Source: Leptospiraceae bacterium
GTDB taxonomy: Bacteria; Spirochaetota; Leptospiria; Leptospirales; Leptonemataceae
Length of the DNA stretch: 33,630 nucleotides
Direction of reading: 5' to 3'
Assembly (NCBI GenBank): GCA_020440915.1
Contig: JAGRNE010000007.1
Coordinates: 1-33,630, forward strand
The position numbers and the translations under genes are program-made. The notes below the pieces were generated by a model. The model saw only the letters and a list, made by a program, of their open reading frames with translations. It was not told the DNA's origin and did no database searches. This document shows positions 1 through 8,444 of this stretch, piece by piece. Within the stretch, counting starts at the first letter, position 1, and every line of letters starts with the position of its first letter.

Positions 1-2
1 CA

Positions 3-110
3 AGCAAGAAAGCAGCGAAGAAAGGCAAGGCCGCCGCAAGCAAGAAATCGGCGAAGAAAACCAAAGCCCCCGCAATCAAGAAAGCAGCCCAAAAAAAGCG
101 GCGAAAATAG
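3..110 (+). CDS. Lys/Ala-rich basic C-terminal tail (partial, 5' end outside window)
   Basis: An open frame runs in from the left edge and stops with TAG at 108-110. The 35 visible residues are almost only K, A, S and G in KKAAKK-like repeats and end in KKRRK. Such tails occur on bacterial histone H1-like proteins and on basic extensions of other DNA-binding proteins such as topoisomerase I; nothing upstream is visible to choose between them. The tail would bind nucleic acid through charge. The gene converges on the hypoxanthine phosphoribosyltransferase gene, and the 70 bases between them hold no clear terminator hairpin. Confidence 0.6.
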   Translation, partial: SKKAAKKGKAAASKKSAKKTKAPAIKKAAQKKRRK

Positions 111-180
111 ACACTGGCTTTGCGTTCGGTTTGGTTGCGCTGGGACGGCCGGAAATGAAAAAATCCCGCTACGGCAAATA

Positions 181-726
181 TCAGACGGGCGCGTCAAAAA
201 CGGCAACATGGTCCAGGTTGCGATACAGTCCGGCTGCATCCAGGCCGTAACCCACTACATATTCTTCGCCGATGGTAAAGCAGGAGTACTTTACGGGTCG
301 CATTTCCTGATCCACCGATCGGCGAACCAGAAGGGTAGCGATCTCCAGCGATGCAGGCTTCTTGAGGCGAATGTGCTCAAAGAGAAAATCAAAGGTCAGC
401 CCGGTATCTACAATGTCCTCCACAATGAGAACATGACTGTTTTCTACAGGGTGTTTGAAGTCCTTAACAATGCGAACATTTCCTGTGGATTGCAGATCGT
501 TGCCGTAGGAAGATACTTCAATGAAGTCTATGTGTAGAGGGCGGGGAATGGCGCGAACCAGGTCGGCCATAAAAATGAAGGAGCCCTTCAGGCATCCGAT
601 AACGGTAAGCGGTTCATCCCGGTAATTGTCGGCAATGCGCTGTCCCATCTGTCGAATGCCTGCATGAATCTCTTCGCTATCGATCAGTACTTTCTGGCCG
701 TATTCGTTTTTTCGTGGCGCATTCAT
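181..726 (-). CDS. hpt: Hypoxanthine phosphoribosyltransferase
   Basis: This cytosolic purine-salvage enzyme converts hypoxanthine (and usually guanine) plus PRPP to IMP or GMP. The 181-residue length is normal for bacterial Hpt. The PRPP-binding signature VEDIVDTGLT lies at residues 102-111, with the acidic pair E103/D104 and the catalytic-type aspartate D107. The flexible-loop motif SSYGN is at 72-76. The ATG start at 726 follows the TAA of the upstream helicase gene by one base. An AGGA ribosome site lies inside the end of that gene, so the two are almost certainly co-transcribed and probably translationally coupled. The family assignment is secure. Confidence 0.95.
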   Translation of the reverse strand: MNAPRKNEYGQKVLIDSEEIHAGIRQMGQRIADNYRDEPLTVIGCLKGSFIFMADLVRAIPRPLHIDFIEVSSYGNDLQSTGNVRIVKDFKHPVENSHVLIVEDIVDTGLTFDFLFEHIRLKKPASLEIATLLVRRSVDQEMRPVKYSCFTIGEEYVVGYGLDAAGLYRNLDHVAVFDAPV

Positions 727-727
727 C

Positions 728-3670
728 TTACGATATCCTGTAGATCTGAAGAGGACGAATCTGCAACTTCATGTTGGACTTGCGCCGAATCTCTTCCATC
801 TGGATTTCCATCTCCTGCCTGGCTTTGAGGATTAGATTCTCGGCACGAGTGAGGCGCGCCTTCCTTTCCGGGGCCGGATTCTGGGAGAACTTCATCTTCT
901 CGATGTCTTTCTTTTCTTCCAGCAGGCGAAGCTTTTTGCCGTAGCTGATTTCCAGTTTGTATTCTTCTTTCTTGAAAATTGGGTGTAACTCTTCCTTGAG
1001 CTCCTGGGCAATGATCTCTACTTCCTTTCGCAATCGGATTTCGCTGCGCCGGAGCAGATTCAGAAGTTCCGGCCTCAGATGAAGTGCATTGCCGGGGTCG
1101 TCGGTATCCGGATCATACTTTCTGGAAAGATCCTGTTGCCAATTGGAATCTGAATCCGCAGCGGAGGGGCCAATCCTGGCTTTGTCGGATGCCCATGCCT
1201 CCGCCGAAGCGGATGCTTTGAGCGCTCCGGTGATGGTCTTGCTGCTTTTTGCTCCTGATTGAATCCGGAAACCGGGCGGAATGGCGATTTCTCTGTGGAA
1301 CGTAAGTTCACCATTTGTATCGGCATGGATTGCCATCAATTCAGTGCGCTGGAATCCATTTTCGAATTGAACAAGATAGATCAAATAGTGCCCTCTTTCG
1401 ATTTCGAAAGAGGAATCGCCCTTAACGGCGGAGGACTGCATTTCCAGAAAAGTCTCTCTTTCCGGATGAGCCAGAAAGTACTCCAGACATTCATCGACCA
1501 GAGGATGCCCCACAGCCAGAAAGTCCAGGGAGTCCTGGGCAAGAGCCAGTTCGCTATCAAAGGTCCCTTTTCGCCTCTCACCGGTAAGCAGTCGCGTAAG
1601 TTCGTAGATTCCGTCCCCCAGTTTTCTGATCGAAAAACTTGAGCGCTCCGTCCTCTGGCAGAAGTACATGCAAAGATGTTCGATTTCCGAATTCTTGATG
1701 GCCCTTTCTTTTTCGGTGATTCGATAATAGTCTGTAAGGTTGAAATCCACCATCCTGGGCGCCACCAACTCATTGAGCCTTTCGTAGCTGTTGCGCGCCA
1801 GGGCTGCACGCTCTTCCACCGTTGATTCAAAGGTATCTTTGTCCAGTTTTCCGGATACAAAGTCCATGAGCGTGCGGCTGAATTTCAGATCGTCTTCAAT
1901 GCTACCCAGAAGCATGTCCGAAGGTCCTATGGACTCCTCGAAGAGGCGAATTTTGCTTTCCAGCACTTCCAGGATGCGCTCTGCCACTGTATCCCTGGTG
2001 GCAAAATTAAAAATGAAGACATCGCGGGTCTGGCCAAATCGATGAATCCTGCCAATGCGCTGCTCGATCTTCAAGGGAGACCAGGGAAGGTCATAGTTGA
2101 TCAGGATGCTGGCAAACTGCAGATTACGCCCTTCGCCACCGGCTTCGGTGCAGATCAAAATTTCCTTATCGCCCCGGAAGTTTTCGATGGCTTCCTCTTT
2201 CTCTTTCATGTTCAGGGAGCCATGAAAGAGCTCCACTCGATATTCCTCAAGGTTCTCGAGTAAGTATTCCTGCGTTGTGCGAAATTGCGTAAAAATGATG
2301 AATTTGCTGTGGCCTTCTTTCTTTAGCTTCAGCAGTGTTTCCCGCAGCTTTATTAGTTTCTTGTCATGCTTGATGGCGCGTCCCAGGTGGATGAGCTTGC
2401 CCAGGGTTAAAACCTCTTTCCGGAGGTCCTTGTAGCTCTTCTGAAAGCTTCCCTCCTCGGAAAGATCATCCTCTTCCCAGTCATCTTCCAATTCAGGATC
2501 AATGTCCTGCAGATTCCAGGCGCTGCAAGTATCCGCAAGAAAAGAGGTCTGATGCATTCGCATCTCGAGCATGGATTTTCGCTTTTCCAGGGCGCGCAAT
2601 AATGCCCGGGTAGATGAATCCAGTAACTTCTGAAAGGCTATCATTACAAAGCCAACAGCCCTATTCTTTTCCTGCATTGCCAGGTTGTATTCGCGGCGCA
2701 CATAATCGGTGGTTTCGTCGTAGAAAGCCCTTTCCTGGGGTGTGAGGTCGAATTGAATGGTTCGGGCAAATCGGCGGGTGAAACCGCCCACTTCTACCTT
2801 TCGCCGGCGAAGCAGAACGCGATCCAGCCGCGACTTCAGGTCTTTGACGCTGCCTCCGGAACGGGAAGGGAGCACATATTCCATGAAAAAAGCGTTGCGC
2901 GGGCCCAGGATATGAGGATCCACCAGTCTTACGAGATAAAAAAGCTCCTCCAGCTTGCCGCGAAATGGAGTGGCGGTGAGCAGCAGAAGGGCGTCCACCC
3001 TGGCCGCCAGCTTCTCTGCGAAGCTGTAGGCATGGGTAATCTTGGAGTCGTCCCGCCGAAGCCTGTGCGCTTCATCGAAAACTGCAATGTCCCAGTTCGT
3101 CTTCAGAACCTGTTCGCCGTATTTTTCGTTTTTTATAAAATCGATGGAAACAAGAATCCTGGGATAGCGTGACCACTTTGCGGAAATGCGCGCGAAGTTG
3201 CTTCGATCCATGATCACAAAATCTTCGTTGAACTTGGACTTCATTTCCTGCTGCCACTGTACCGTCAGAGTGGCAGGCGCCGCCACCAGCACCTTTTTGT
3301 ACCCCTTGCGAAGCATGAGCTCTTTCATGATTAGACCGGCTTCGATGGTCTTGCCCAGACCCACCTCATCGGCAAGAATGAAACGAGGGCGAAGCGCCTG
3401 CACTACACGATGGGTTGCTTCTATCTGGTGGGGTAATAAGCGCGTTCTGGAATTGGACAGACTGGACAGCTTATCGTAGATATGATTGAGCTTAACGCGG
3501 TGGGCATCCAACAGGCGAAAAGCAAAGTCAGCTTCGCCCTGGTTCAAAATTCGAAATCGCGAAGGAAGGGTGTTTTCCCGGCTGGATGCCAGGGATTCCT
3601 CGTCCAGGTGCAGAAGCTGCTGGTGCATGGACAGCCAGTGTGCTGGATTATGTCTCGCTGAGTCAAGCAA
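728..3670 (-). CDS. SNF2-family DEAD/DEAH helicase (RapA/HepA-like)
   Basis: A 980-residue ATPase of the SNF2 superfamily 2 type. Walker A is DEVGLGKT at residues 101-108, Walker B is DEAH at 199-202 and motif III is LTATP at 231-235. A C-terminal helicase lobe carries an arginine-finger motif, QRIGRIHRFGQ. A charged, coiled-coil-prone tail (roughly residues 860-960) follows. Such proteins translocate on double-stranded DNA and remodel protein-DNA complexes; RapA recycles RNA polymerase, while others act in phage defence. No defence genes neighbour it, so a housekeeping role is likelier. The called start is TTG at 3670 without a clear ribosome site; ATG at 3628 (residue 15) is the alternative, and an in-frame stop lies about 20 codons upstream. 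It is followed after one base by hpt. Confidence 0.9.
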   Translation of the reverse strand: MLDSARHNPAHWLSMHQQLLHLDEESLASSRENTLPSRFRILNQGEADFAFRLLDAHRVKLNHIYDKLSSLSNSRTRLLPHQIEATHRVVQALRPRFILADEVGLGKTIEAGLIMKELMLRKGYKKVLVAAPATLTVQWQQEMKSKFNEDFVIMDRSNFARISAKWSRYPRILVSIDFIKNEKYGEQVLKTNWDIAVFDEAHRLRRDDSKITHAYSFAEKLAARVDALLLLTATPFRGKLEELFYLVRLVDPHILGPRNAFFMEYVLPSRSGGSVKDLKSRLDRVLLRRRKVEVGGFTRRFARTIQFDLTPQERAFYDETTDYVRREYNLAMQEKNRAVGFVMIAFQKLLDSSTRALLRALEKRKSMLEMRMHQTSFLADTCSAWNLQDIDPELEDDWEEDDLSEEGSFQKSYKDLRKEVLTLGKLIHLGRAIKHDKKLIKLRETLLKLKKEGHSKFIIFTQFRTTQEYLLENLEEYRVELFHGSLNMKEKEEAIENFRGDKEILICTEAGGEGRNLQFASILINYDLPWSPLKIEQRIGRIHRFGQTRDVFIFNFATRDTVAERILEVLESKIRLFEESIGPSDMLLGSIEDDLKFSRTLMDFVSGKLDKDTFESTVEERAALARNSYERLNELVAPRMVDFNLTDYYRITEKERAIKNSEIEHLCMYFCQRTERSSFSIRKLGDGIYELTRLLTGERRKGTFDSELALAQDSLDFLAVGHPLVDECLEYFLAHPERETFLEMQSSAVKGDSSFEIERGHYLIYLVQFENGFQRTELMAIHADTNGELTFHREIAIPPGFRIQSGAKSSKTITGALKASASAEAWASDKARIGPSAADSDSNWQQDLSRKYDPDTDDPGNALHLRPELLNLLRRSEIRLRKEVEIIAQELKEELHPIFKKEEYKLEISYGKKLRLLEEKKDIEKMKFSQNPAPERKARLTRAENLILKARQEMEIQMEEIRRKSNMKLQIRPLQIYRIS

Positions 3671-3858
3671 AAGGACGCTGGAGGCGTTTTTCCGGGCCCG
3701 GGAAAAGTCCTTTCCAGGTCTGCAGGCTCGATCAATCCATCCACATGGTATGGCTGGGCAGAATAAAAGCAGGCTTCTGGAAGCGATCCACCTGGTGCCG
3801 GCCTTTGGGCAGGCAACCGGCCTGTACCGCAGCGGCAGAGATAGTCCGGTTCGAGTCC

Positions 3859-5028
3859 TTGGCCCGGCTTGCCGCTACCCCCGGGTCCTCCACAGCAAAA
3901 TCCGGTTTTCTTCTTCGCTTGTTTCCTGGCTTGTCCTTCCTCTTTTTGCTGGGCCAATGCAGCGTTCTGCATACTTTCTTATTCGCGGAGCTGGATCGGC
4001 AGGAGAGTCGCATAGCCACCGATCCAGCATTCTTTCATGAAGCCATAGGCGCCGACCATCTCTCCAGGGAAGACCGCTATCGGGAGCTTCGCAGTCGCGA
4101 AGAGCAAGCCCTTCAGGTTTGCCGCGCTGAGATTCGGCTGAATAGCCTCACGGCTTATGCAATCAGCGATGGCGCTCTGGTCTGCGGACTTACAGGGGGG
4201 TTGGAGCGCAGCCAGGAACTCTTTGATGTATCGATCAAAAAGGCCTCCGGCCTGGACAGGCGAAAAATCATGTTGAATCGGCTTATGATGCTGAATCGCC
4301 TGGATATGGACATCCTGGACGCGGATCTGGGCCCGGTTCTTACCGACCTTTCGCATACAAAGGCTCTGGAACTGGTTCAGGGGCTGGAAGAGAGAAGACA
4401 GGATTATCTTGCGGATCGCATCTACTCTTTTATGATACCTCGAAGTAGCGGGGTAGCCCTGGCGGACGTTCTTCTGGCCAGGGGAATCTACGATGATTCC
4501 AGGGGCCGGACGGCCCTGGCTGTGACTGCCCTTCAGAAGTCTATTGAGCTGCGCGACAACTACAAAGCGCGGGAGATTCTTGGTAGCATTTTCTTGCAGA
4601 GCGGAGACTACGATCGCGCTGTCCGAAATCTGCAAAAAGCATACGAAAAGAAGGCCGGGCCCGAGCTTGCCTTTCGTCTGTCCAGCGCGTACATGGGCAA
4701 AAAACAATACGACAAGGCCCTGGAATGGATTCGTAAGGCGGATGGCTCGCAGGCAGATGTTATTCAACTGCATGGACAGATCCTGCTTTCTCTTGACGTT
4801 TCTGCAGATCCTACACCCTTGCTGTCTTCTATGAAGCGAAAGGCCGGTTCCCAATGCCTTGCTGAAGCTGCTTCAATGCAGGAAAATCTGCACTATTGCG
4901 GACTTCAGAAATACTACGATGCAATTCGTCCTTTGCGCCGTCGCTCCCACATTCTTCGGGGCTGGTTTGGAACCTCCCGGCCGGAGAACAGGAAGGATCT
5001 GATACCTATTATTCAGGGACACTATTAG
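3859..5028 (+). CDS. Exported TPR-repeat protein, probable lipoprotein
   Basis: About 390 residues. The N terminus has a basic stretch, a hydrophobic run (FLFLLGQC) and a cysteine fitting a loose spirochaete-type lipobox, so the protein is probably lipidated and periplasmic. The rest is helical. Its C-terminal half has two or three TPR units, for example around the segments TALQKSIELRDNYKAREILG and YDRAVRNLQKAYEKK, then AYMGKKQYDKALEWIRKA. Such repeats bind partner proteins; the partner is unknown. The start is uncertain: TTG 3859 gives the best signal peptide, ATG 3745 is the only upstream ATG that fits, and neither has a good ribosome site. It is transcribed away from the helicase gene, and its stop lies 10 bases before the next gene, so the two probably share a transcript. 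Confidence 0.72.
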   Translation: MARLAATPGSSTAKSGFLLRLFPGLSFLFLLGQCSVLHTFLFAELDRQESRIATDPAFFHEAIGADHLSREDRYRELRSREEQALQVCRAEIRLNSLTAYAISDGALVCGLTGGLERSQELFDVSIKKASGLDRRKIMLNRLMMLNRLDMDILDADLGPVLTDLSHTKALELVQGLEERRQDYLADRIYSFMIPRSSGVALADVLLARGIYDDSRGRTALAVTALQKSIELRDNYKAREILGSIFLQSGDYDRAVRNLQKAYEKKAGPELAFRLSSAYMGKKQYDKALEWIRKADGSQADVIQLHGQILLSLDVSADPTPLLSSMKRKAGSQCLAEAASMQENLHYCGLQKYYDAIRPLRRRSHILRGWFGTSRPENRKDLIPIIQGHY

Positions 5029-5038
5029 GAGATTTTGT

Positions 5039-5686
5039 ATGTGCGGTCGATTTGCCCTTATAAACAATCCTCTGCTTTTGATGACCCTTTTTGATTTGCC
5101 TCCGATGCAGGACTTTGTGCCCGTCTACAATATTGCTCCTTCATTTCGCGTTCTGGCTGCCCATGTAAAGGATGAGCAGGTTGCCCTGGGAAAGTTCGCC
5201 TGGAATTATAGGCCGCACTGGGCCAAGCAGAACATGAAATCCGTTATTAACGCAAGAGTAGAAACCGTTTTCGAAAAGCCATACTTTCGTGGGGCTATCA
5301 AGTATCATCGTTGCCTGGTTCCTGCCACTGGATTCTATGAATGGAAGCCGCCGGAAGCCGGCGAAAAGGGAAAGACTCCTGTGTTCATACATCCTGAAAA
5401 AATGGAGGAAGGATTCCTGCTGGCCGGTCTGTACGATGGGGAAGGCATGGCCATCTGCACACGCGAAGCATCCGATAGAATGCGTCGGATTCACGATCGC
5501 ATGCCGGTGATTATCTCGAGAGACGATGCAGAGATGTGGTTGCGAAGTCAGGAAACTACAGAGGTGAAGGAGATTCTGGACCGGGCTCTGGATGTAGACC
5601 ATGCTTTTCCGGTTTCCAGAGATGTAAATTCCCCCGCCACAAACTCCGCCGACTTGCTTGAACCGACGGGCAAGCCATATTTCTGA
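5039..5686 (+). CDS. SRAP/HMCES-family abasic-site crosslinking protein (YedK-like)
   Basis: 215 residues of the SOS-response-associated peptidase family. Members use the N-terminal cysteine, exposed after Met removal, to form a stable thiazolidine crosslink with abasic sites in single-stranded DNA, shielding them. The diagnostic start MCGRF places the catalytic cysteine at residue 2. The other conserved active-site residues are visible: N71 in INARVET, E101 in TGFYEW and H152 in IHDRMPVI. The ATG at 5039 has a strong AGGAG ribosome site in the 10-base gap after the TPR gene, so co-transcription is likely. In other bacteria such genes are often SOS-regulated, but I see no LexA box just upstream. 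Confidence 0.95.
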   Translation: MCGRFALINNPLLLMTLFDLPPMQDFVPVYNIAPSFRVLAAHVKDEQVALGKFAWNYRPHWAKQNMKSVINARVETVFEKPYFRGAIKYHRCLVPATGFYEWKPPEAGEKGKTPVFIHPEKMEEGFLLAGLYDGEGMAICTREASDRMRRIHDRMPVIISRDDAEMWLRSQETTEVKEILDRALDVDHAFPVSRDVNSPATNSADLLEPTGKPYF

Positions 5687-5789
5687 TTCCCGTAATCTGC
5701 CATCGAACACGCCAACCACTCGGAGCAAGAGCCCGGCAACGGCGACGGTCAGGCTACGGCCAGGCGGGTTCGCTGAGAAGAGCTAGTAT

Positions 5790-6833
5790 TTGAGTATGAA
5801 AATCTGTGTATATCGTCCAGGAGCTCTGGGAGATTTGATCGTCACCGGCCCGGCCATAGAAGCGATGCGAATTCAATGGCCGGACTTGAATCTGACTCTC
5901 ATCGCTTCCCCGTCCTGGTCTGCACTGGCAGGAAAGGCGAGATTTCTTTCTGCGGATGATCCGGCTCTTCTACCCCTGTTTTCCGGGAAGTCTCCCATGC
6001 GGCGAGATTGGATAGTGCAGGGCGGCTTTGATCTTGCAATTCTGTTTCTACAAAGGCCAGATCCGCTGCTGGAGCAGGGTTTTGGCACTGTTGCTTCCAG
6101 GGTTCTGACCGTGCGGAGTCGACCGCCGGCGGGCTATGCGAAAAACATTCGAGATTTCCTCTTTGAAGAAGTGCAGGCCGCGCTGAATCTTTCCGTGTCC
6201 CGGCCACCATCGCGATGGCCGCTTTTGCCGGAGGGCGTCGGGGACCTCAGAACAGAGTCGAATCCGGCAATGCTATGGCTTCATGCAGGCTCCGGAAGTT
6301 CCAGGAAAAACTGGCCGCCTGAGAATTACTACTCTCTGGCCAGGGAATTCGCCCGATCGGGCTACTGCATTCTCTGGAGTCTCGGTCCGGCCGAGGAAGG
6401 GCTAGCCCAGGGGCTTGCGAAACTGCAACAGGATTCCGGGTCTGTTTTCTGGATTCGCAGCCAGAGGGACTGGCAGACCTGGAAAGCCATTCAGGAGACG
6501 TCCTATGATCGTTCCCGGACGGTCGCGCCTGGCGATGGCAATTCTGGTAGCGCCGCTCCGGTGCGAAAGGAAGGCCTACATGCTTTGCTCCAGGTCGATC
6601 TGGCTCAGTTGATCTCTTTCCTTCAGGAATGCTCTTTCTTCATTGGGAATGATAGTGGAGTGGGGCATCTAGCCGCCGGGCTTGGAATTCCGACTTTGAC
6701 CGTGTTTGGGTCCAGCGATTCTGTGGTCTGGGCTCCGCAAGGCCCCGGCAACGGTGTTCGAACGCTGGGCTCCGCCGAAGGGTTTCCTGATCTGGCAGAT
6801 GTGCTGGAACTGGCCCGGAAGATGGTACAATAA
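5790..6833 (+). CDS. Glycosyltransferase family 9 (heptosyltransferase-like)
   Basis: 347 residues with the GT-B architecture of lipopolysaccharide heptosyltransferases. The N terminus has the typical RPGALGDLIVTGPA strand-loop-helix. The C-terminal nucleotide-sugar site includes the family signature GNDSGVGHLAAGLGIP followed by TVFGSSD. It probably transfers a sugar in lipopolysaccharide core assembly at the cytoplasmic face of the inner membrane; the exact sugar cannot be read from sequence. The central region (about residues 225-265) is loosely conserved and may hold an insertion. TTG at 5790 has GAGAAG nine bases upstream; ATG at 5796 is the alternative and gives MKICVYRPG. A 103-base gap separates it from the SRAP gene, and a strong hairpin follows the stop directly. 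Confidence 0.88.
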   Translation: MSMKICVYRPGALGDLIVTGPAIEAMRIQWPDLNLTLIASPSWSALAGKARFLSADDPALLPLFSGKSPMRRDWIVQGGFDLAILFLQRPDPLLEQGFGTVASRVLTVRSRPPAGYAKNIRDFLFEEVQAALNLSVSRPPSRWPLLPEGVGDLRTESNPAMLWLHAGSGSSRKNWPPENYYSLAREFARSGYCILWSLGPAEEGLAQGLAKLQQDSGSVFWIRSQRDWQTWKAIQETSYDRSRTVAPGDGNSGSAAPVRKEGLHALLQVDLAQLISFLQECSFFIGNDSGVGHLAAGLGIPTLTVFGSSDSVVWAPQGPGNGVRTLGSAEGFPDLADVLELARKMVQ

Positions 6834-6834
6834 A

Positions 6835-6858
6835 AAAGGGGCAGAGTACTGCCCCTTT
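6835..6858. terminator. Bidirectional rho-independent terminator
   Basis: A perfect 10-bp stem, AAAGGGGCAG paired with CTGCCCCTTT, with an AGTA loop, starts two bases after the TAA of the glycosyltransferase gene. The A run before the stem and the T run inside its 3' arm let it act on both strands. It lies between the convergent glycosyltransferase and Hsp20 genes, as expected for a shared terminator. Confidence 0.88.
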
Positions 6859-6885
6859 CGTATGAGTCCGTTACGTACTCAATGT

Positions 6886-7359
6886 TTATTCGGATCTTAC
6901 CGAGATTTTCCTTTTTTCCTGACCGCTGCCTGTTTTTCTGGGAAGCTTTATGCGCAGAACGCCTTTGCTGTAGCTGGCTTCTGCCTTTTCATCCTCCACT
7001 TCGCAGGGTAGCGCAATGGTTCTCTGAAAGCTGCCATAGCTTCTTTCTACTCTATGGTAGTTTCCTTCCTTCTTTTCAGATTCCTTTTTCTTCTCTCCTT
7101 TGATGGTAAGTGAATCCCGGTGAAGGCTTAACTCCAGGTCTTTTTCGTCCATGCCTGGGAGCTCCACGGTGACTTCCACTTCCTTCTCGCCTTCGTGGAT
7201 GTCTACGGCGATGTTCAGAGCTGCCGGCTCCATGTCGTAGAAATCCTTGAAGAATTCACCAAACAGATTGTTCATCTCTCGATGGAAGCCAAGAAAGGAA
7301 TCGTCCCATCGCTTCGGAGAGGTTTCGCCTTTTCGGCTTACAAGATCTTTCAGTCCCAT
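6886..7359 (-). CDS. Small heat-shock protein, Hsp20/alpha-crystallin family (third gene of cluster)
   Basis: 157 residues. An N-terminal arm (about 1-45) precedes the alpha-crystallin domain, recognised by VTVELPGMDEKDLEL, SYGSFQRTIALP and the closing GVLRIKLPR. The C-terminal tail KISV fits the I-x-I/V anchor that docks into neighbouring subunits. These ATP-independent holdase chaperones bind unfolding proteins in the cytosol as large oligomers. A strong GGAGGT ribosome site lies about six bases before the ATG. This is the last of three tandem hsp20-like genes; 133 bases with a stem-loop separate it from the gene before it. It is the longest of the three and its tail is the most charged. 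Confidence 0.94.
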   Translation of the reverse strand: MGLKDLVSRKGETSPKRWDDSFLGFHREMNNLFGEFFKDFYDMEPAALNIAVDIHEGEKEVEVTVELPGMDEKDLELSLHRDSLTIKGEKKKESEKKEGNYHRVERSYGSFQRTIALPCEVEDEKAEASYSKGVLRIKLPRKTGSGQEKRKISVRSE

Positions 7360-7408
7360 ATTCTACCTCCTTTGCTTTTCAAGTATTTCTAAATCTTCTC
7401 GCATTCCG

Positions 7409-7442
7409 GGTCCTTCCCCGCCATGTCCGGCAAGGAAGGACC
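7409..7442 (-). other. Intercistronic stem-loop between Hsp20 genes
   Basis: A perfect 9-bp stem, GGTCCTTCC with GGAAGGACC, encloses a 16-base loop in the gap between the second and third Hsp20 genes. On the plus strand it is followed by a T-rich run and would resemble a terminator for antisense transcription. On the coding minus strand no U run follows, so there it is more likely an RNA-processing or stabilising element that could set different levels of the two proteins. Confidence 0.55.
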
Positions 7443-7492
7443 TCTTTTTTCTCTTTCGCCTCCGCCTCGCATTCGAAAGCCAGAGGCCGCGA

Positions 7493-7888
7493 TCATACTG
7501 ATTTGACTTCAATCTTTCTGGTCATGCCTTTGCGAATGGGAATGACCAGCTCCAGAACGCCATTTTTTACCTTCGCCTGGATGTTCTCTACGTCGATGTC
7601 ATCGCTCAGGCGAAAGGAACGTTCGTAATCTCCAACGCCGTATTCGCTGTAGAGAAGGTTCATACCCTCTACCGGCGATTCTTCCACAGAGGCCTTGATG
7701 GTGAGAATGTCCTTCTCGACGCTAATGTCTACGGACTTCTCATTGGCGCCTGGAATATCGGCGTAGAGATAGAAGGTCTCTTCTTTTCTGTAGAGATCAA
7801 CGGCCGGCGAATAGATGCGATGTCTTACCGGTCGCTGCTCACGTTGTTGCGCTGCATTTTCTTTTCCTGTTTGTACTGCTGTTTCCAT
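7493..7888 (-). CDS. Small heat-shock protein, Hsp20/alpha-crystallin family (second gene of cluster)
   Basis: 131 residues. A short Gln-rich N-terminal arm leads into the alpha-crystallin domain, with the typical YLYADIPGANEKSVDI, the ERSFRLSDDID strand and NGVLELVIP near the end. The C-terminal KIEV supplies the I-x-I/V docking motif. Its role is a cytosolic holdase chaperone. The ATG at 7888 has a good AGGAGG ribosome site. It sits 112 bases downstream of the first Hsp20 gene in the same direction and may form mixed oligomers with its two neighbours; that is inference from tandem arrangement, not seen in the sequence. Confidence 0.94.
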   Translation of the reverse strand: METAVQTGKENAAQQREQRPVRHRIYSPAVDLYRKEETFYLYADIPGANEKSVDISVEKDILTIKASVEESPVEGMNLLYSEYGVGDYERSFRLSDDIDVENIQAKVKNGVLELVIPIRKGMTRKIEVKSV

Positions 7889-8000
7889 AATTTCTTCCTC
7901 CTGTTGTCTCCTGATTGTTGATTAACTTCTTATACTTCGTGCGACTTTTTATTTTGAACGTCCGAGAATATGCTCGTCCGCCGCAGGGCTTGCCAGCCTT

Positions 8001-8396
8001 TCAGGAAGCGGCCACTGCGATTTTTCGAGGACGGTCTTCCATAGCTCTTTCCAGCCTAACATTCAGAACTCCGGCTTTGAGCTCGGCGTTTACCTTTTCG
8101 GGGTTTGCCCGGAAAGGCAGTCGAACCACCTTTTCGTATTCGCCATGGGGGCGTTCGCTCCGCAGCGCCTCTCCCTGTACCGCATCGCGCTTGATGCGAA
8201 TGCTCAGCTCCTGGTCTTGCACTTCCAGTTCCAGGTCTTCGGCTTTCACTCCGGGTACTTCCGCTCGAATCAGAGCTTCGTTATCGCCGCCAAAAAGTTG
8301 GATTCCTGGATAGCTTCTGCGTAGTTGACCTGCGCTACTCTGTTGGGCCAGGTCCCATAGATTTCGTTGCCATCCATACCAGTCATTCCAGAACAT
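8001..8396 (-). CDS. Small heat-shock protein, Hsp20/alpha-crystallin family (first gene of cluster)
   Basis: 131 residues, beginning MFWNDWYGWQRNLWD, an aromatic-rich arm typical of Hsp20 N termini. The alpha-crystallin domain follows, with ALIRAEVPGVKAEDLELEVQ, EKVVRLPF and AGVLNVRLERA, and the tail KIAV fits the I-x-I/V motif. The open frame extends 38 codons further upstream, but ATG 8396 has a perfect AGGAGG ribosome site six bases away and follows the sigma-54-type promoter, so this start is chosen. The gene leads the three-gene cluster and is transcribed away from the metal-binding lipoprotein gene. Confidence 0.94.
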   Translation of the reverse strand: MFWNDWYGWQRNLWDLAQQSSAGQLRRSYPGIQLFGGDNEALIRAEVPGVKAEDLELEVQDQELSIRIKRDAVQGEALRSERPHGEYEKVVRLPFRANPEKVNAELKAGVLNVRLERAMEDRPRKIAVAAS

Positions 8397-8444
8397 GTTG
8401 TGCCTCCTGTTCTTCTCCGTTTTGAGTTTCTTACCTATCACTAT

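Noticed and set aside
3801-3870. tRNA-like sequence with GGTTCGAGTCC
   Set aside because: The T-loop motif is present, but its flanking bases do not form a 5-bp T stem, and no matching acceptor, D and anticodon arms can be built around it on either strand.
3544-4019. Minus-strand open frames upstream of the helicase, possibly an N-terminal extension
   Set aside because: They lie in different frames from the helicase, the helicase frame has a stop about 20 codons upstream of its TTG, and the peptides are low-quality Pro/Gly/Cys-rich sequence.
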